64,000 bases of DNA from DATARH01 sp963789255 (GTDB lineage: Bacteria; Pseudomonadota; Alphaproteobacteria; ATCC43930; CGMCC-115725), in NCBI GenBank assembly GCA_963789255.1, contig CAWBJW010000002.1:248001-312000 (forward strand), in the 5' to 3' direction. Positions 28,405 through 38,094 of this stretch are shown piece by piece. A program made the position numbers and the translations under genes. Every line of letters begins with the position of its first letter. The first letter of the stretch is position 1. Under the pieces are notes generated by a model that worked only from the letters and a program-made list of their open reading frames with translations, searched no databases and had not been told where the DNA came from.

Positions 28405-29318
28405 GCACCGCCTCCGAGATGATCGACCAGCAGCACGCTGAAGATCAGGAACAGGTACAACAGCGAAAAGGCGAACATGTGCCGAGCGCTGCGGTCGTCC
28501 GCGGCGCTGCTGTTGCCGCGCCACACCCGAATAGCAGCGCCGGTGAAAAGGAGGCTCAAGGCGCCGGCGCACGCCGCATAGACCGGTCCCGCCAGGCCCA
28601 AAAACCACGGCGCCAGCGTCGCCGGCCACAGCATCAGCGTATAAAGCAGCATCTGGCGCTTGGTTTCGCGCGCGCCGGCGACGACCGGCAGCATCGGGAC
28701 CCCGGCATCGGCGTATTCCCCGGCGCGGTACAAGGACAACGCCCAGAAATGCGGCGGCGTCCAGAAAAAGATGATCGCGAACAGCGCGACCGCCCCCCAG
28801 CCGACCTCCCCGGTGACCGCGGCCCAGCCGATCAGCGGCGGCAATGCCCCGGCCGCCCCCCCGATCACGATGTTCTGCGGGGTGCGGCGTTTCAGCCACA
28901 TCGTATAGACAAAGACGTAGAAGGCGATGGTCAGCGCCAGCAACTGGGCAGCCACCCAGTTGACCGCCAGCCCCATCACCGCGACCGCGCCGACCGCCAG
29001 TACCACGCCGAAACCGAGCGCCTCGCCCGGCATCATGCGCCCGGCTGGCAACGGCCGCATCGCGGTCCGCCGCATCACCGCATCGATGTCGCGGTCGTAC
29101 CACATGTTGATCGCGCCAGACGCCCCGGCCCCGACCGCGATACACAACACCGCAACCGCGGCCAGCACCGGATGAAGGTGCCCCGGCGCCACCGCCAGCC
29201 CGACAAACCCGGTGAAAACAACCAGCGACATGACCCGGGGCTTGAGGATCTGGACATAGTCGCGAACCGCGGCGCCCGCGTACGGGGCCAGGGCGGCGGT
29301 CGAGGGAAGTTCGCTCAC
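28401..29318 (-). CDS. ctaB: Protoheme IX farnesyltransferase (haem O synthase)
   Basis: CtaB adds the farnesyl chain to haem b to make haem O, the precursor of haem a for subunit I. About 305 residues from the GTG at 29318, 20 bp after ctaD. It belongs to the UbiA superfamily: the first Asp-rich motif is NMWYDRDIDAVMRRT, the second region is YRAGEYADAGVPMLP. Multiple membrane helices run throughout. Downstream it overlaps the small CoxF-like gene by 4 bp. Confidence 0.95.
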   Translation of the reverse strand: MSELPSTAALAPYAGAAVRDYVQILKPRVMSLVVFTGFVGLAVAPGHLHPVLAAVAVLCIAVGAGASGAINMWYDRDIDAVMRRTAMRPLPAGRMMPGEALGFGVVLAVGAVAVMGLAVNWVAAQLLALTIAFYVFVYTMWLKRRTPQNIVIGGAAGALPPLIGWAAVTGEVGWGAVALFAIIFFWTPPHFWALSLYRAGEYADAGVPMLPVVAGARETKRQMLLYTLMLWPATLAPWFLGLAGPVYAACAGALSLLFTGAAIRVWRGNSSAADDRSARHMFAFSLLYLFLIFSVLLVDHLGGGA

Positions 29319-29338
29319 GTCCTGCGCCAGCCCCGCGC

Positions 29339-30979
29339 CTAATGCGCCGCCGAAGCGATGACCGGCAGCTCGTCGTAGCTGTGGAACGGCGGCGGCGAAG
29401 ATACCGTCCATTCCAGCGTCGTCGCCCCCTCGCCCCAGTAATTGGCGCCGACCCGCCGCTTCGCGAAGAACGTCTCGAACACGATGAAGATGAAAAACAG
29501 GGTCGATGCGTAGGAGATGTAAGCGCCGATCGACGACACGAAGTTCCACCCGGCGAACGCATCGGGGTAGTCAGGGATGCGCCGCGGCATCCCCGCCAGC
29601 CCGAGGAAATGCATCGGAAAGAAACACAAATTGACACCGATGAAGGTGGTCCAAAAATGGATCTTGCCGTAGGTCTCGTTGTACTGATACCCGGACATCT
29701 TGCCGATCCAGTAATAAAAGCCGGCGTACAGCGAGAAAACCGCACCGAGCGACAGCACGTAGTGGAAATGCGCGACAACGTAATAGGTGTTGTGCAGGGC
29801 AAAATCGACGCCGGCATTGGCCAATACGACACCGGTCACGCCGCCGATGGTGAACAGGAAAATGAAGCCGATCGCCCACAGCATCGGTGTCTTGAACTCG
29901 ATGGAGCCGCCCCACATCGTGGCGATCCAGGAAAAGATCTTTACGCCCGTCGGCACGGCGATGACCATCGTCGCCGCGGTGAAATAGGCGCGGGTATCGA
30001 CATTGATGCCGGTCGTGAACATGTGGTGCGCCCACACGACAAACCCGATGCCGCCGATCGCGACCATCGCATAGGCCATGCCGAGATAGCCGAAAATGGG
30101 CTTTTTCGAGAAGGTCGACACGATCTGCGAAACCATGCCGAACCCCGGCAGGATCATGATGTAGACCTCGGGGTGGCCGAAAAACCAGAACAGATGCAGG
30201 AACAAGAGCGGGTCGCCGCCGCCCGCCGGGTTGAAGAACGTGGTGCCGAAATTGCGGTCGGTTAAGAGCATCGTGATCGCCCCGGCCAATACCGGCAGCG
30301 CCAGCAGCAGCAGAAAGGCGGTGACCAGGATCGACCACACGAAGAGCGGCATGCGGTGCAACGTCATCCCCGGCGCGCGCATGTTGAAGATCGTCGTGAT
30401 GAAATTGATCGAGCTCATGATCGACGAGGCGCCGGCGAGGTGCAGCGCGAAGATTGCCATGTCGACCGCCGGACCCGGATGCCCGCCCGGCCCCGCCGCG
30501 GAGAGCGGCGGATAGAGCGTCCAGCCGACCCCGGCGCCGGCGCCGTTGATCCCGTCGCCGCCGCCGACGAACGCCGAGCCCGCCAGCAGCAGGAAGGACG
30601 GGACCAGCAGCCAGAAGCTGACGTTGTTCATGCGTGGGAAGGCCATGTCCGGCGCACCGATCATCAGCGGCACGAACCAGTTGCCGAACCCGCCGAAGGT
30701 CGCCGGCATGACCACGAAAAACACCATGATCAGGCCGTGCGCGGTGATGATCACGTTATAGACCTGGTCGTCGCTGATCAGCGTGTTGCCCGGATACATC
30801 AGCTGGGCGCGCATGATGACCGACAGCGCGCCGGCGAGCACAGAGGCGAAGATGGCGAAGCACAAATAGAGGGTGCCGATGTCCTTGTGATTGGTCGAGA
30901 ACAGCCAGCGGGTAAAGAAGCCCGGCCGATGATCGTGCGCCGCGTGATCGGCGCCGGCGGTTGCATCGTGGTAAGCCAT
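29339..30979 (-). CDS. ctaD: Cytochrome c oxidase subunit I (aa3 type)
   Basis: This is the catalytic subunit, reducing oxygen and pumping protons; it carries haem a, haem a3 and CuB. The 546-residue length is normal. The opening FFTRWLFSTNHKDIGTLYL and the helices with FFGHPEVYIMILPGFG (CuB His and the proton-channel Glu) and VWAHHMFTTG (two CuB His) are intact, as is the haem-ligand stretch VVAHFHYVLSLGA. It lies 18 bp after ctaC. The gene shows no frameshift. Confidence 0.98.
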   Translation of the reverse strand: MAYHDATAGADHAAHDHRPGFFTRWLFSTNHKDIGTLYLCFAIFASVLAGALSVIMRAQLMYPGNTLISDDQVYNVIITAHGLIMVFFVVMPATFGGFGNWFVPLMIGAPDMAFPRMNNVSFWLLVPSFLLLAGSAFVGGGDGINGAGAGVGWTLYPPLSAAGPGGHPGPAVDMAIFALHLAGASSIMSSINFITTIFNMRAPGMTLHRMPLFVWSILVTAFLLLLALPVLAGAITMLLTDRNFGTTFFNPAGGGDPLLFLHLFWFFGHPEVYIMILPGFGMVSQIVSTFSKKPIFGYLGMAYAMVAIGGIGFVVWAHHMFTTGINVDTRAYFTAATMVIAVPTGVKIFSWIATMWGGSIEFKTPMLWAIGFIFLFTIGGVTGVVLANAGVDFALHNTYYVVAHFHYVLSLGAVFSLYAGFYYWIGKMSGYQYNETYGKIHFWTTFIGVNLCFFPMHFLGLAGMPRRIPDYPDAFAGWNFVSSIGAYISYASTLFFIFIVFETFFAKRRVGANYWGEGATTLEWTVSSPPPFHSYDELPVIASAAH

Positions 30980-30997
30980 CGCGAGACCTCTTCGCTG

Positions 30998-31891
30998 TCA
31001 GTTGCCGGCCGGCTTTGCATCCGCGGCAACGAGCATCGCACGGGCGGCCGCCGCGTTGTTATCAGGCGCCGCAGCGGCAAATTTCTTCTTCGCGTCGCCG
31101 AGCCATTTCTCGAAATCGGGCTTCGCTAGCGCGACGATCTCGATCGGCATGTGGGAATGGTTGATGCCGCAGATCTGGTTGCACTCGCCGTAATAGGTGC
31201 CCGGATGCTCGACGTTGAACCACGACTCGTTGGTTCGCCCGATGACCGCGTATTCCTGCACCCCGAACGAAGGAACGAACCAGCTGTGGATCACATCGGT
31301 GCTGGTGACCAGCACCCGAACGTTCGTGTTGGCCGGCACCACCAGCGGGTTGTCGACGGTGAGCAGCCGCGGCTGTCCCGGCTTCAGATCCTTGTCTGCG
31401 ACGATGTTGCTGTCGAAGGATATCTTCTGGGCGGGATAGGCGTAGGACCAATACCATTGATGACCGGTGACGTTGATCGTCATGGCCGCGTCGGGCACCC
31501 GGTCCATGAAATACATCAGCTTGAACGACGGGATGGCGATGATGACCAGGATCAATACCGGCACGACGGTCCACAGCATCTCGATGACGGTATTGTGCGT
31601 GGTGCGGGTCGGCAGCGGGTTGCGGGTATGATGGAACCGCACCATGACATAGATCAACAGGACCACGACGAAGATCGTGATCAGCGTGATGATGACCAGG
31701 AGCTCGTTGTGAAACGCGGTAATCCGATCGTGGACCGGGGTCGCCGACGGCTGCATGCCCAATTCCCAGTCCCGCGGCTGCGCCGCCCAGGCGGCCGTCC
31801 CCAGCGCCGCCATGCCGGCGAGCGCCAGCGCCAGGACGAGAGAGGCGCTCGCCATTGCGCTCCGGGTGATCGATCTCGTCAACCGCACCAT
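30998..31891 (-). CDS. ctaC: Cytochrome c oxidase subunit II (CuA)
   Basis: It receives electrons from cytochrome c through the dinuclear CuA site. 297 residues from the ATG at 31891. There is a signal peptide (ASASLVLALALAGMAALGTA), two membrane helices (LLVIITLITIFVVVLLIYVM and MLWTVVPVLILVIIAIPSF) and a periplasmic cupredoxin domain. CuA ligands are seen in STDVIHSWFVPSFG and YGECNQICGINHSHMPI (Cx3Cx3HxxM). It is first gene of the oxidase operon and divergent from tldD. Confidence 0.97.
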   Translation of the reverse strand: MVRLTRSITRSAMASASLVLALALAGMAALGTAAWAAQPRDWELGMQPSATPVHDRITAFHNELLVIITLITIFVVVLLIYVMVRFHHTRNPLPTRTTHNTVIEMLWTVVPVLILVIIAIPSFKLMYFMDRVPDAAMTINVTGHQWYWSYAYPAQKISFDSNIVADKDLKPGQPRLLTVDNPLVVPANTNVRVLVTSTDVIHSWFVPSFGVQEYAVIGRTNESWFNVEHPGTYYGECNQICGINHSHMPIEIVALAKPDFEKWLGDAKKKFAAAAPDNNAAAARAMLVAADAKPAGN

Positions 31892-32263
31892 GTCCTTGCA
31901 GCCCCTCTTCGGCGAGGATGCCCTCCGGCTCGAGGGCATGGGTTGCCGCGCCGCGCGGCGAGCCGTCCGGAGCCGCGATTCGGATGACGATGTTCCGAGC
32001 GGGAAGTTCCGGGCTTGGGCCAACCGCCCCCACTTGGCCAAAACCGCGGCGGCAGCAACCGATCGGCCGGACCCTACACCAAAGCCCGGCGAGGCGACAA
32101 CTCGGGGCAGCCCCCCCGGATGCCAACCTATTGCGGCAAGCCGTCGCACAGGGGCCATCGCCCCCTTATCCAGGAACCGATCTGTCGATCCAGTCTTCCG
32201 CTGCGGCGTCTGCGCGACCATATTTTCCGCCATATTGACAGATCTCGTACCTCGGAGCCGCCG
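31892..32263. promoter_or_regulatory. Divergent intergenic region between ctaC and tldD
   Basis: About 370 bp with no convincing gene. It must hold the promoter of the oxidase operon (leftward) and of tldD (rightward). The tldD ribosome-binding site CGGAG is at 32253-32257. A slightly AT-richer segment lies at 32216-32250 (TATTTTCCGCCATATTGACAG). No confident -35/-10 pair could be fixed. Confidence 0.4.
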
Positions 32264-33697
32264 ATGACCAATCTCGCCGTGACCAATGACCTGTTTTTCG
32301 ATCGCACCGGCATGGATCCGCATCGGGTCGAGGCGCTGGTCGGCGAGGCGCTCTCGGGGATGGACGATGGCGAATTGTTCCTCGAATACAGCCAGTCGGA
32401 AAGCGTGGCGCTCGACGACGGCCGCATCAAAAGCGCCTCGTTCGACACCACTCAGGGCTTCGGCCTGCGTGCGGTGGCCGGGGAGGCAGCGGGCTATGCC
32501 CACGCCTCCGAATTGTCCGAGGCGGCGATCCGGCGCGCCGCGAGCGCGGTGCGGGCGGTCGCCAGCGGCCATCAGGGGACGCTTGCCGACCCGCCGCCGG
32601 GCACCAACCGCAGCCTCTACACCGATCTCAACCCGCTCGGGATCGTCGATCTCGCGGCGAAGACCCGGCTCCTCGCGGAGATCGACGCCTATGCCCGCGG
32701 TCGCGACCCGCGGGTGCGCCAGGTCATGGCATCGCTCTCCGGCGTCTGGCAGGCGGTGCAGATCCTGCGCCCGGACGGCCGCCGGGCCGCCGACATCCGC
32801 CCGCTGGTGCGGCTCAACATCGCCGTCGTGGTCGGCGACGGCGACCGCATGGAAACCGGCTCGCATGGCGCCGGCGGGCGGGTGGCCTACGACTATTATC
32901 TCGACCCCGAGCATTGGCAGGCGCAGGTCGAGGAGGCGTTGCGCCAGGCACTCGTCAATCTCGGCTCGGTGCCGGCGCCGGCCGGCGAGATGACCGTGGT
33001 GCTGGGAGCCGGCTGGCCGGGGGTCATGCTGCACGAGGCCGTCGGGCACGGGCTCGAAGGCGATTTCAACCGCAAGAAGACCTCGGCCTTTTCCGGCATG
33101 ATCGGGCAGCGCGTATCGGCCAAGGGCGTCACCGTGGTCGATGACGGAACCCTGCCCGACCGGCGCGGCTCGTTGACCATCGACGACGAAGGCACCCCCT
33201 CGGCCTACAACGTCCTGATCGAGGACGGCATCCTCAAAGGCTATATGCAGGATCGGATGAACGCGCGGCTGATGGGCATGGCGCCGACCGGCAACGGCCG
33301 GCGCGAGAGCTTCGCCCACGCGCCGATCCCGCGCATGACCAACACCTACATGCTGGCCGGCAATCACGACCCGCAGGAGATCATCGAGTCGGTCAAGCGC
33401 GGGCTCTACGCGGTCAATTTCGGCGGCGGCAGCGTCGACATCACCTCGGGCAAATTCGTCTTCTCCGCCTCCGAGGCCTACCTGATCGAGGACGGCAAGG
33501 TCGGCGCCGCGGTCAAGGGTGCGACCCTCATCGGCAACGGCCCCGACGCGATGACCAAGGTCACGATGATCGGCAACGATTTGCGGCTCGACGACGGGGT
33601 CGGGACCTGCGGCAAGGATGGCCAGGGGGTCCCGGTCGGCGTCGGCCAGCCGACCCTGCGCATGGACGGCCTCACCGTCGGCGGCACCGCGGCGTGA
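32264..33697 (+). CDS. tldD: Metalloprotease TldD
   Basis: TldD forms a protease with TldE (PmbA) that processes peptide antibiotics and degrades unfolded peptides. The 477-residue length is normal. The zinc motif is in GVMLHEAVGHGLEGDFNRK (HExxxH) and the Gly-rich end has FGGGSVDITSGKFVF and GTCGKDGQGVPVGVGQPT. The ATG at 32264 follows CGGAGCC. In many alphaproteobacteria tldD neighbours the oxidase operon, as here. The tldE partner is not in the window. Confidence 0.95.
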   Translation: MTNLAVTNDLFFDRTGMDPHRVEALVGEALSGMDDGELFLEYSQSESVALDDGRIKSASFDTTQGFGLRAVAGEAAGYAHASELSEAAIRRAASAVRAVASGHQGTLADPPPGTNRSLYTDLNPLGIVDLAAKTRLLAEIDAYARGRDPRVRQVMASLSGVWQAVQILRPDGRRAADIRPLVRLNIAVVVGDGDRMETGSHGAGGRVAYDYYLDPEHWQAQVEEALRQALVNLGSVPAPAGEMTVVLGAGWPGVMLHEAVGHGLEGDFNRKKTSAFSGMIGQRVSAKGVTVVDDGTLPDRRGSLTIDDEGTPSAYNVLIEDGILKGYMQDRMNARLMGMAPTGNGRRESFAHAPIPRMTNTYMLAGNHDPQEIIESVKRGLYAVNFGGGSVDITSGKFVFSASEAYLIEDGKVGAAVKGATLIGNGPDAMTKVTMIGNDLRLDDGVGTCGKDGQGVPVGVGQPTLRMDGLTVGGTAA

Positions 33698-33713
33698 GGA
33701 GGTCGCAGGCTAT

Positions 33714-33866
33714 ACCCCTCTCCCGCGCCGCGGGAGAGGGTGCCGGAGGGCAAAGCCCGAGGGCGGGTGAGGGTGTCGCCACAGGTGTCGCCACTGCGCG
33801 AGCCCTCACCTTCCCGCGCCTCCGGCGCGGGCCCCTCCCTCTCCCGCACTGCGGGAGAGGGGCTTA
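33714..33866. repeat. GC-rich inverted repeat cluster between tldD and the hydrolase gene
   Basis: It contains two stem units: CCCTCTCCCGCGCCGCGGGA and, near 33836-33861, CCCTCTCCCGCACTGCGGGA. Between them GAGGGCGGGTGAGGGTG faces CTCACCTTCCCGCGCC, and GGTGTCGCCAC is repeated in tandem at 33771-33793. This hairpin-rich layout is a common dispersed intergenic repeat in high-GC proteobacteria and could end tldD transcription. Confidence 0.65.
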
Positions 33867-33879
33867 GCCGCAGCGCGTC

Positions 33880-35862
33880 TTGCCTCTCGCGTTTACCCGG
33901 TTCGTCCTCTGCGCGCTGCTGGCAGCGTGCTCCGGCGCCGCCGCCTGGGCCTGCGACTTCGATCATGCGCCGTCGAGCCGCTGGTCGCTGGCGCGCGAGA
34001 ACGGCGTCTCCTGGCTGAGAACCCCGTGCGGCGACCGCTTTTACAGCCTTGGCGTCAACATCCTCGACGGCGGCTATCCCGATCGGGACAAGGACGGCAA
34101 GGTCTATTACAGCTGGAAGGCGTTTGCCCCGACCCTCGCCGACTGGGCCGCCAAAACCCGCCGCCGGCTCGCCGCATGGGGCTTCAACAGCGCCGGCGGC
34201 TGGTCGTTGCCGCCAACCCAGCTGAGGCTTCCGGCGGTCATCGACCTCGAACTCGGCCGGCATGCCAAATTCCATTGGTTCGACCCGTTCGCGCCGGACA
34301 TGCAAGAGCGGATGACCGCGCTCGCGCGCCGGCTGGTCGCGCCCTATCGCGGCTCGCCCTACCGCATCGGCTATTTCTCCGACAACGAGGTCGGCTGGTG
34401 GGCCGGCGCGCTGTTCGTCTTCTACTCGCAAGAGCCGGCCAGCTCCTACACCAAAACGCGGTGGGTCGCCCTGCTGCGCCGCCACTACCATGACGATTGG
34501 ACTGGCTTCGCCGCCGATTTCGCGACGCCGGCCGGCGTCGCTTCATGGTCGGCATTGCTCGCCAGCACGGCGGCGACCCACATGCGCCCGGGCGGCAGCG
34601 GCATTGCCGTCGTGCGCGAATGGACCGGGATCGTCGCCGCCCACTACTACGCGCTGGCCGCGCGGGCGATCCGCGCCGCCGATCCCGGGGCGCTCTATTT
34701 CGGCGACCGGCTGCCGATCTATTACGACCCGGCGGCGGTGCGCGCGATGGCGCCCTATGTCGATGCGATCGCCGCCAACTACAATGTCGACAGCGGCGAC
34801 GGCTGGGTCGCGCGCTATTTCTTCGACGGCCTCGAAACTCTGTCGGGGGGCAAACCCGTCCTCGTCACCGAGTGGTTCTTCGCCGCCACCGAAAACCGTA
34901 CCGGCAACAAGAACAACGGCCACCTGATGACCGTCGATACCCAGGCCGAGCGGGCGCGCGGCGCCGCCGCGGCGACCGAGAACTTCGCCCGCATCCCCGA
35001 GGTCGTCGGGTCGCAATGGTTTTTATACTACGACCACCCGAAGGGCGGCCGGCCGGACGGCGAGGATTACGATTTCGGCCTCGTCGACATCAACGACCAG
35101 CCCTATCGCCGGCTCACCGCTTCGCTCGCCGCCGCCAACCGCGAGGCGCCGGCGCTGCACGCCGCCGCGGCCACCCGGCGCGACTCGGGCCCCGCGGCGC
35201 CGATCGTGCTGCCGCATGCCGCAATCGCGCTGAGCCGGCATTCGCTCGCCGACTGGCCGAAACCGGCGAGCCTCCTGCCGGCATTGACGCCGTCGCCGGG
35301 CGCGGTCGATTTCGGCGAAGTCTATCTGTCGTGGAGCGAGAAGGGGCTCGCGGTGGCGACGATCGGCCAGGATTATTTCGACATCGATCTGTTGGCCTAT
35401 GACGGCGCCTTTCCGCTCGGCGAATCCTATCGGCTGGAGCTCGGGATCGATGCCGGGGCCGGACCGCGCCGCGCGACGCTGTTCTTCATCCCGCCACGCA
35501 CGAAAATCCACGACTTCCCGGAGATGAAGGCGGTGTTGTGTGCCGGCCCCGCCGAACAGGCGATCCGCTCGGGCTGCACCCCGGTGCCCGGCGCCGAGTC
35601 GGTTTATTTCGGCGCCGACCAGCCGCGCATCACCGCCGAGATGCTGATCCCGTGGCCGGCGCTCGGGATCGCGCCGCCGGCGCCGGGCGCGGTTTTGCGC
35701 GCCGAGGTGGCGATGACCTCATGGGACCGCGAGCGCTGGATGAGCTTGTCGGGCCGCCCGCCCGAGGCGGCGCTGGCCGATCCCTCGGGCTGGCGCAAGA
35801 TGCGGCTCGGCGACGGCCTCGCCGTCACCGCCCCGCACCCACATGCCGGCAAGGCGGGGTGA
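33880..35862 (+). CDS. Secreted clan-A-like glycoside hydrolase with CBM9-like C-terminus
   Basis: 660 residues. An N-terminal export signal (RFVLCALLAACSGAAAWA) contains a possible lipobox LAAC. The catalytic barrel spans about 30-430: RIGYFSDNEVGWW supplies a likely acid/base Glu and PVLVTEWFFAATENR the likely nucleophile Glu. The strand DRFYSLGVNILDGGY resembles agarase and GH42-like openings. From about 470 a beta-sandwich resembling a CBM9/DOMON-like domain ends with RWMSLSGRPPEA. The TTG at 33880 is needed for the signal peptide. It is convergent with gshA. The substrate is unknown; family assignment is tentative. Confidence 0.65.
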   Translation: MPLAFTRFVLCALLAACSGAAAWACDFDHAPSSRWSLARENGVSWLRTPCGDRFYSLGVNILDGGYPDRDKDGKVYYSWKAFAPTLADWAAKTRRRLAAWGFNSAGGWSLPPTQLRLPAVIDLELGRHAKFHWFDPFAPDMQERMTALARRLVAPYRGSPYRIGYFSDNEVGWWAGALFVFYSQEPASSYTKTRWVALLRRHYHDDWTGFAADFATPAGVASWSALLASTAATHMRPGGSGIAVVREWTGIVAAHYYALAARAIRAADPGALYFGDRLPIYYDPAAVRAMAPYVDAIAANYNVDSGDGWVARYFFDGLETLSGGKPVLVTEWFFAATENRTGNKNNGHLMTVDTQAERARGAAAATENFARIPEVVGSQWFLYYDHPKGGRPDGEDYDFGLVDINDQPYRRLTASLAAANREAPALHAAAATRRDSGPAAPIVLPHAAIALSRHSLADWPKPASLLPALTPSPGAVDFGEVYLSWSEKGLAVATIGQDYFDIDLLAYDGAFPLGESYRLELGIDAGAGPRRATLFFIPPRTKIHDFPEMKAVLCAGPAEQAIRSGCTPVPGAESVYFGADQPRITAEMLIPWPALGIAPPAPGAVLRAEVAMTSWDRERWMSLSGRPPEAALADPSGWRKMRLGDGLAVTAPHPHAGKAG

Positions 35863-35863
35863 A

Positions 35864-37231
35864 CTAATACGCCTGCTCGGTGTACACCGGCTCGATATGG
35901 CCGCCCCAGCGGGTGCGGTAATCCTCGACCAGTTCCTGGGCGGGGGTGCGGCCGGAGCCGGCGATCGAGAACAGATTGTCGAGGAAATGCGTCTCGTCCT
36001 CGCCGCCCGAATCGCGGCGGGCGCGGCGGTGCAAGCCTTCGCGGGCGATTTCGAGCATTTCGAGCGCGATGTCGCGGAAAGTGCGGCTGCGGTGCGGGGT
36101 GTCGAGGCCGAGACGCGGCACGTCATGCCGCATCGCCTCGCGCTCGTCATGGGTCCAGTCGGCGACCAGTTCGGCCGCCGCATCGAGCGCGGTGCCGTCG
36201 TAGAGGAGGCCGACCCACAATGCCGGCAGGGCGCAGAGGCGGCGCCACGGACCGCCATCGGCGCCGCGCATTTCGAGATATTGCTTCAGCCGGACCTCGG
36301 GAAACGCGGTGGTCAGATGGTCGGCCCAATCGCCGATCAGCGGCAATTCGCCCGGCAATGCCGGCAGCCTGCCGGCCATGAAGTCGCGGAACGATTGGCC
36401 GCTCGCATCGATATAGGTGCCGCTGCGGTAGACGAAGTACATCGGCATGTCGAGCATGTAATCGACATAGCGCTCGAACCCGAACCCGTCCTCAAACACG
36501 AACGGCAATGTGCCGCAGCGGTCCGGGTCGGTATCGGTCCACACCAGGCTGCGGTAGGAGAGGTAGCCGGAGGGCCGGGACTCGACAAAGGGCGAGTTGG
36601 CGAACAGCGCCACCGCGACCGGCTGCAGCGCGAGGCTCGTGCGAAACTTCTTCACCATGTCGGCTTCGGACTGGTAATCGAGATTGGTCTGCACGGTACA
36701 GGTGCGCAGCATCATGTCGAGCCCGAGCCGGCCCTTTTTCGGCATGTAGTCGCGCATGATCCGGTAGCGGCCCTTGGGCATCCACGGCACCTCGTCGCGC
36801 CGCGATTTCGGGTCGAAGCCGAGCCCGATCATGCCGAGCCCCAATTCGTCGCACACCTCGCGCACCTGGCGCAGATGCTCGTGCACCTCCTCGCAGGTCT
36901 GATGCAGGGTTTCGAGCGGGGCGCCACTCAATTCGAACTGCCCGCCCGGCTCGAGGGTGATCGAACATTGGCTGTCGTTCGACAGCGCGATGATGTTGCC
37001 CTTTTCCAAAACCGGCTTCCAGCCGAACCGGGTCATGCCCTTGAGCAGCGCGCCGATCCCGTCCGGCCCCTCATAGGCAACCCGGCTCAGATCGGCGCGG
37101 CGGAAGACGAATTTCTCGTGCTCGGTGCCGACCCGCCAGGCTACAGGCGGCTTGTTGCCGGCCTCGTGATACGCGACGAGCTGCCGCTTATCGGTGATCG
37201 CCGGTCCTGCTACGCTCGACGGTCCAGACAT
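35864..37231 (-). CDS. gshA: Glutamate-cysteine ligase (GCS2/plant-type)
   Basis: This is the first step of glutathione synthesis, forming gamma-glutamylcysteine with ATP. About 455 residues from the ATG at 37231; a longer start at 37264 is open. Family motifs are WRVGTEHEKFVF, CSITLEPGGQFELSGAP, RTCTVQTNLDY and EMRGADGG. It lies about 40 bp after rsmE and is probably cotranscribed. The product supplies glutathione used by MaiA in the same window. Confidence 0.93.
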   Translation of the reverse strand: MSGPSSVAGPAITDKRQLVAYHEAGNKPPVAWRVGTEHEKFVFRRADLSRVAYEGPDGIGALLKGMTRFGWKPVLEKGNIIALSNDSQCSITLEPGGQFELSGAPLETLHQTCEEVHEHLRQVREVCDELGLGMIGLGFDPKSRRDEVPWMPKGRYRIMRDYMPKKGRLGLDMMLRTCTVQTNLDYQSEADMVKKFRTSLALQPVAVALFANSPFVESRPSGYLSYRSLVWTDTDPDRCGTLPFVFEDGFGFERYVDYMLDMPMYFVYRSGTYIDASGQSFRDFMAGRLPALPGELPLIGDWADHLTTAFPEVRLKQYLEMRGADGGPWRRLCALPALWVGLLYDGTALDAAAELVADWTHDEREAMRHDVPRLGLDTPHRSRTFRDIALEMLEIAREGLHRRARRDSGGEDETHFLDNLFSIAGSGRTPAQELVEDYRTRWGGHIEPVYTEQAY

Positions 37232-37273
37232 GCGGCTCCCGGAACCCCCATCAGGCAAAAACACCGGCCAGCG

Positions 37274-38026
37274 TCACCGCGGCCGGCGGCGGCGCCAATC
37301 GCCGGCGATCGCCTGAAAAACCGCCAAGGCGGCAAGAACGGCGGTCTCGGCGCGCAGCACTCTCGGGCCGAGCCCGACCCGGCTAACAATGGGGAGTTTG
37401 CCGAGAGCGTCAAGCTCCCTGTCGGTGAAGCCGCCTTCCGGGCCGACAAACAGCGCGGCCGGGGCTTCCGGCGGCAGACCCGCCAGCGCCGCGGCGATCG
37501 GCATGCCGGCGCCGGTCTCGTCGCACAGCACCAGATGCCGCCTGGCCGGCCAGCCGGCGAGCACGCGATCGAACGGCTCGGGGCGACGGACCTCCGGCAC
37601 CGACAGGCGCTCGCTCTGCTCGGCGGCGGCAATCGCCAGCGCGCGCAGCCGGTCCTGATTGACGCGCTCCGGCTGGGTGCGCGCGGTCCATACCGGCAGG
37701 AGCGCGGCGGCGCCGAGCTCGGTCGCCTTTTCAACGAGCCAATCGAGCCGTGCCCGCTTCAGCGGCGCGAACAAGAGCCAGAGATCGGCCTCGGGCCCGG
37801 GCGCGCGCAATTGCCGGCAAACCGCGATCCGGGCGCGGCGCGGGCCGATCTCGGCCAACTCGCACAGCCACTCGCCATCGCGTTCGTTGAAGGCCGCGAT
37901 AGTGTCGCCCGGCCCGAGCCGCAAGACGTTGCCCAGGCGGTGCGCTTGCGGCGGAGCAACGACGATCGGATGACCGGCCGCCAGCACCTCGTCGATGTAG
38001 AGCCGGGTTGCGATGCGCTCGGACAG
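37274..38026 (-). CDS. rsmE: 16S rRNA m3U1498 methyltransferase, apparent CTG start
   Basis: RsmE methylates U1498 of 16S rRNA. About 250 residues. The SPOUT/knotted SAM site is seen in LFVGPEGGFTDRELDAL and GPRVLRAETAVLAAL. The family opening should be SERIATRLYIDEVLAAGHP. In frame with it there is no ATG, GTG or TTG before a TGA stop; the codon before SER is CTG at 38026-38024, placed 6 bases after a strong AGGAGG. A CTG start is therefore annotated. A GTG at 37987 would remove conserved residues. Confidence 0.88.
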   Translation of the reverse strand: MSERIATRLYIDEVLAAGHPIVVAPPQAHRLGNVLRLGPGDTIAAFNERDGEWLCELAEIGPRRARIAVCRQLRAPGPEADLWLLFAPLKRARLDWLVEKATELGAAALLPVWTARTQPERVNQDRLRALAIAAAEQSERLSVPEVRRPEPFDRVLAGWPARRHLVLCDETGAGMPIAAALAGLPPEAPAALFVGPEGGFTDRELDALGKLPIVSRVGLGPRVLRAETAVLAALAVFQAIAGDWRRRRPR

Positions 38027-38094
38027 ATCGGGCCTCCTTCCTCACCGGTGGTCAGCGGCTTGAGCCGCGGCCGCCACAAGACCAAGATTAGCGG

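Noticed and set aside
31892..33367. Leftward extension of ctaC to 789 residues
   Set aside because: It is antisense to tldD; the ctaC signal peptide clearly starts at 31891.
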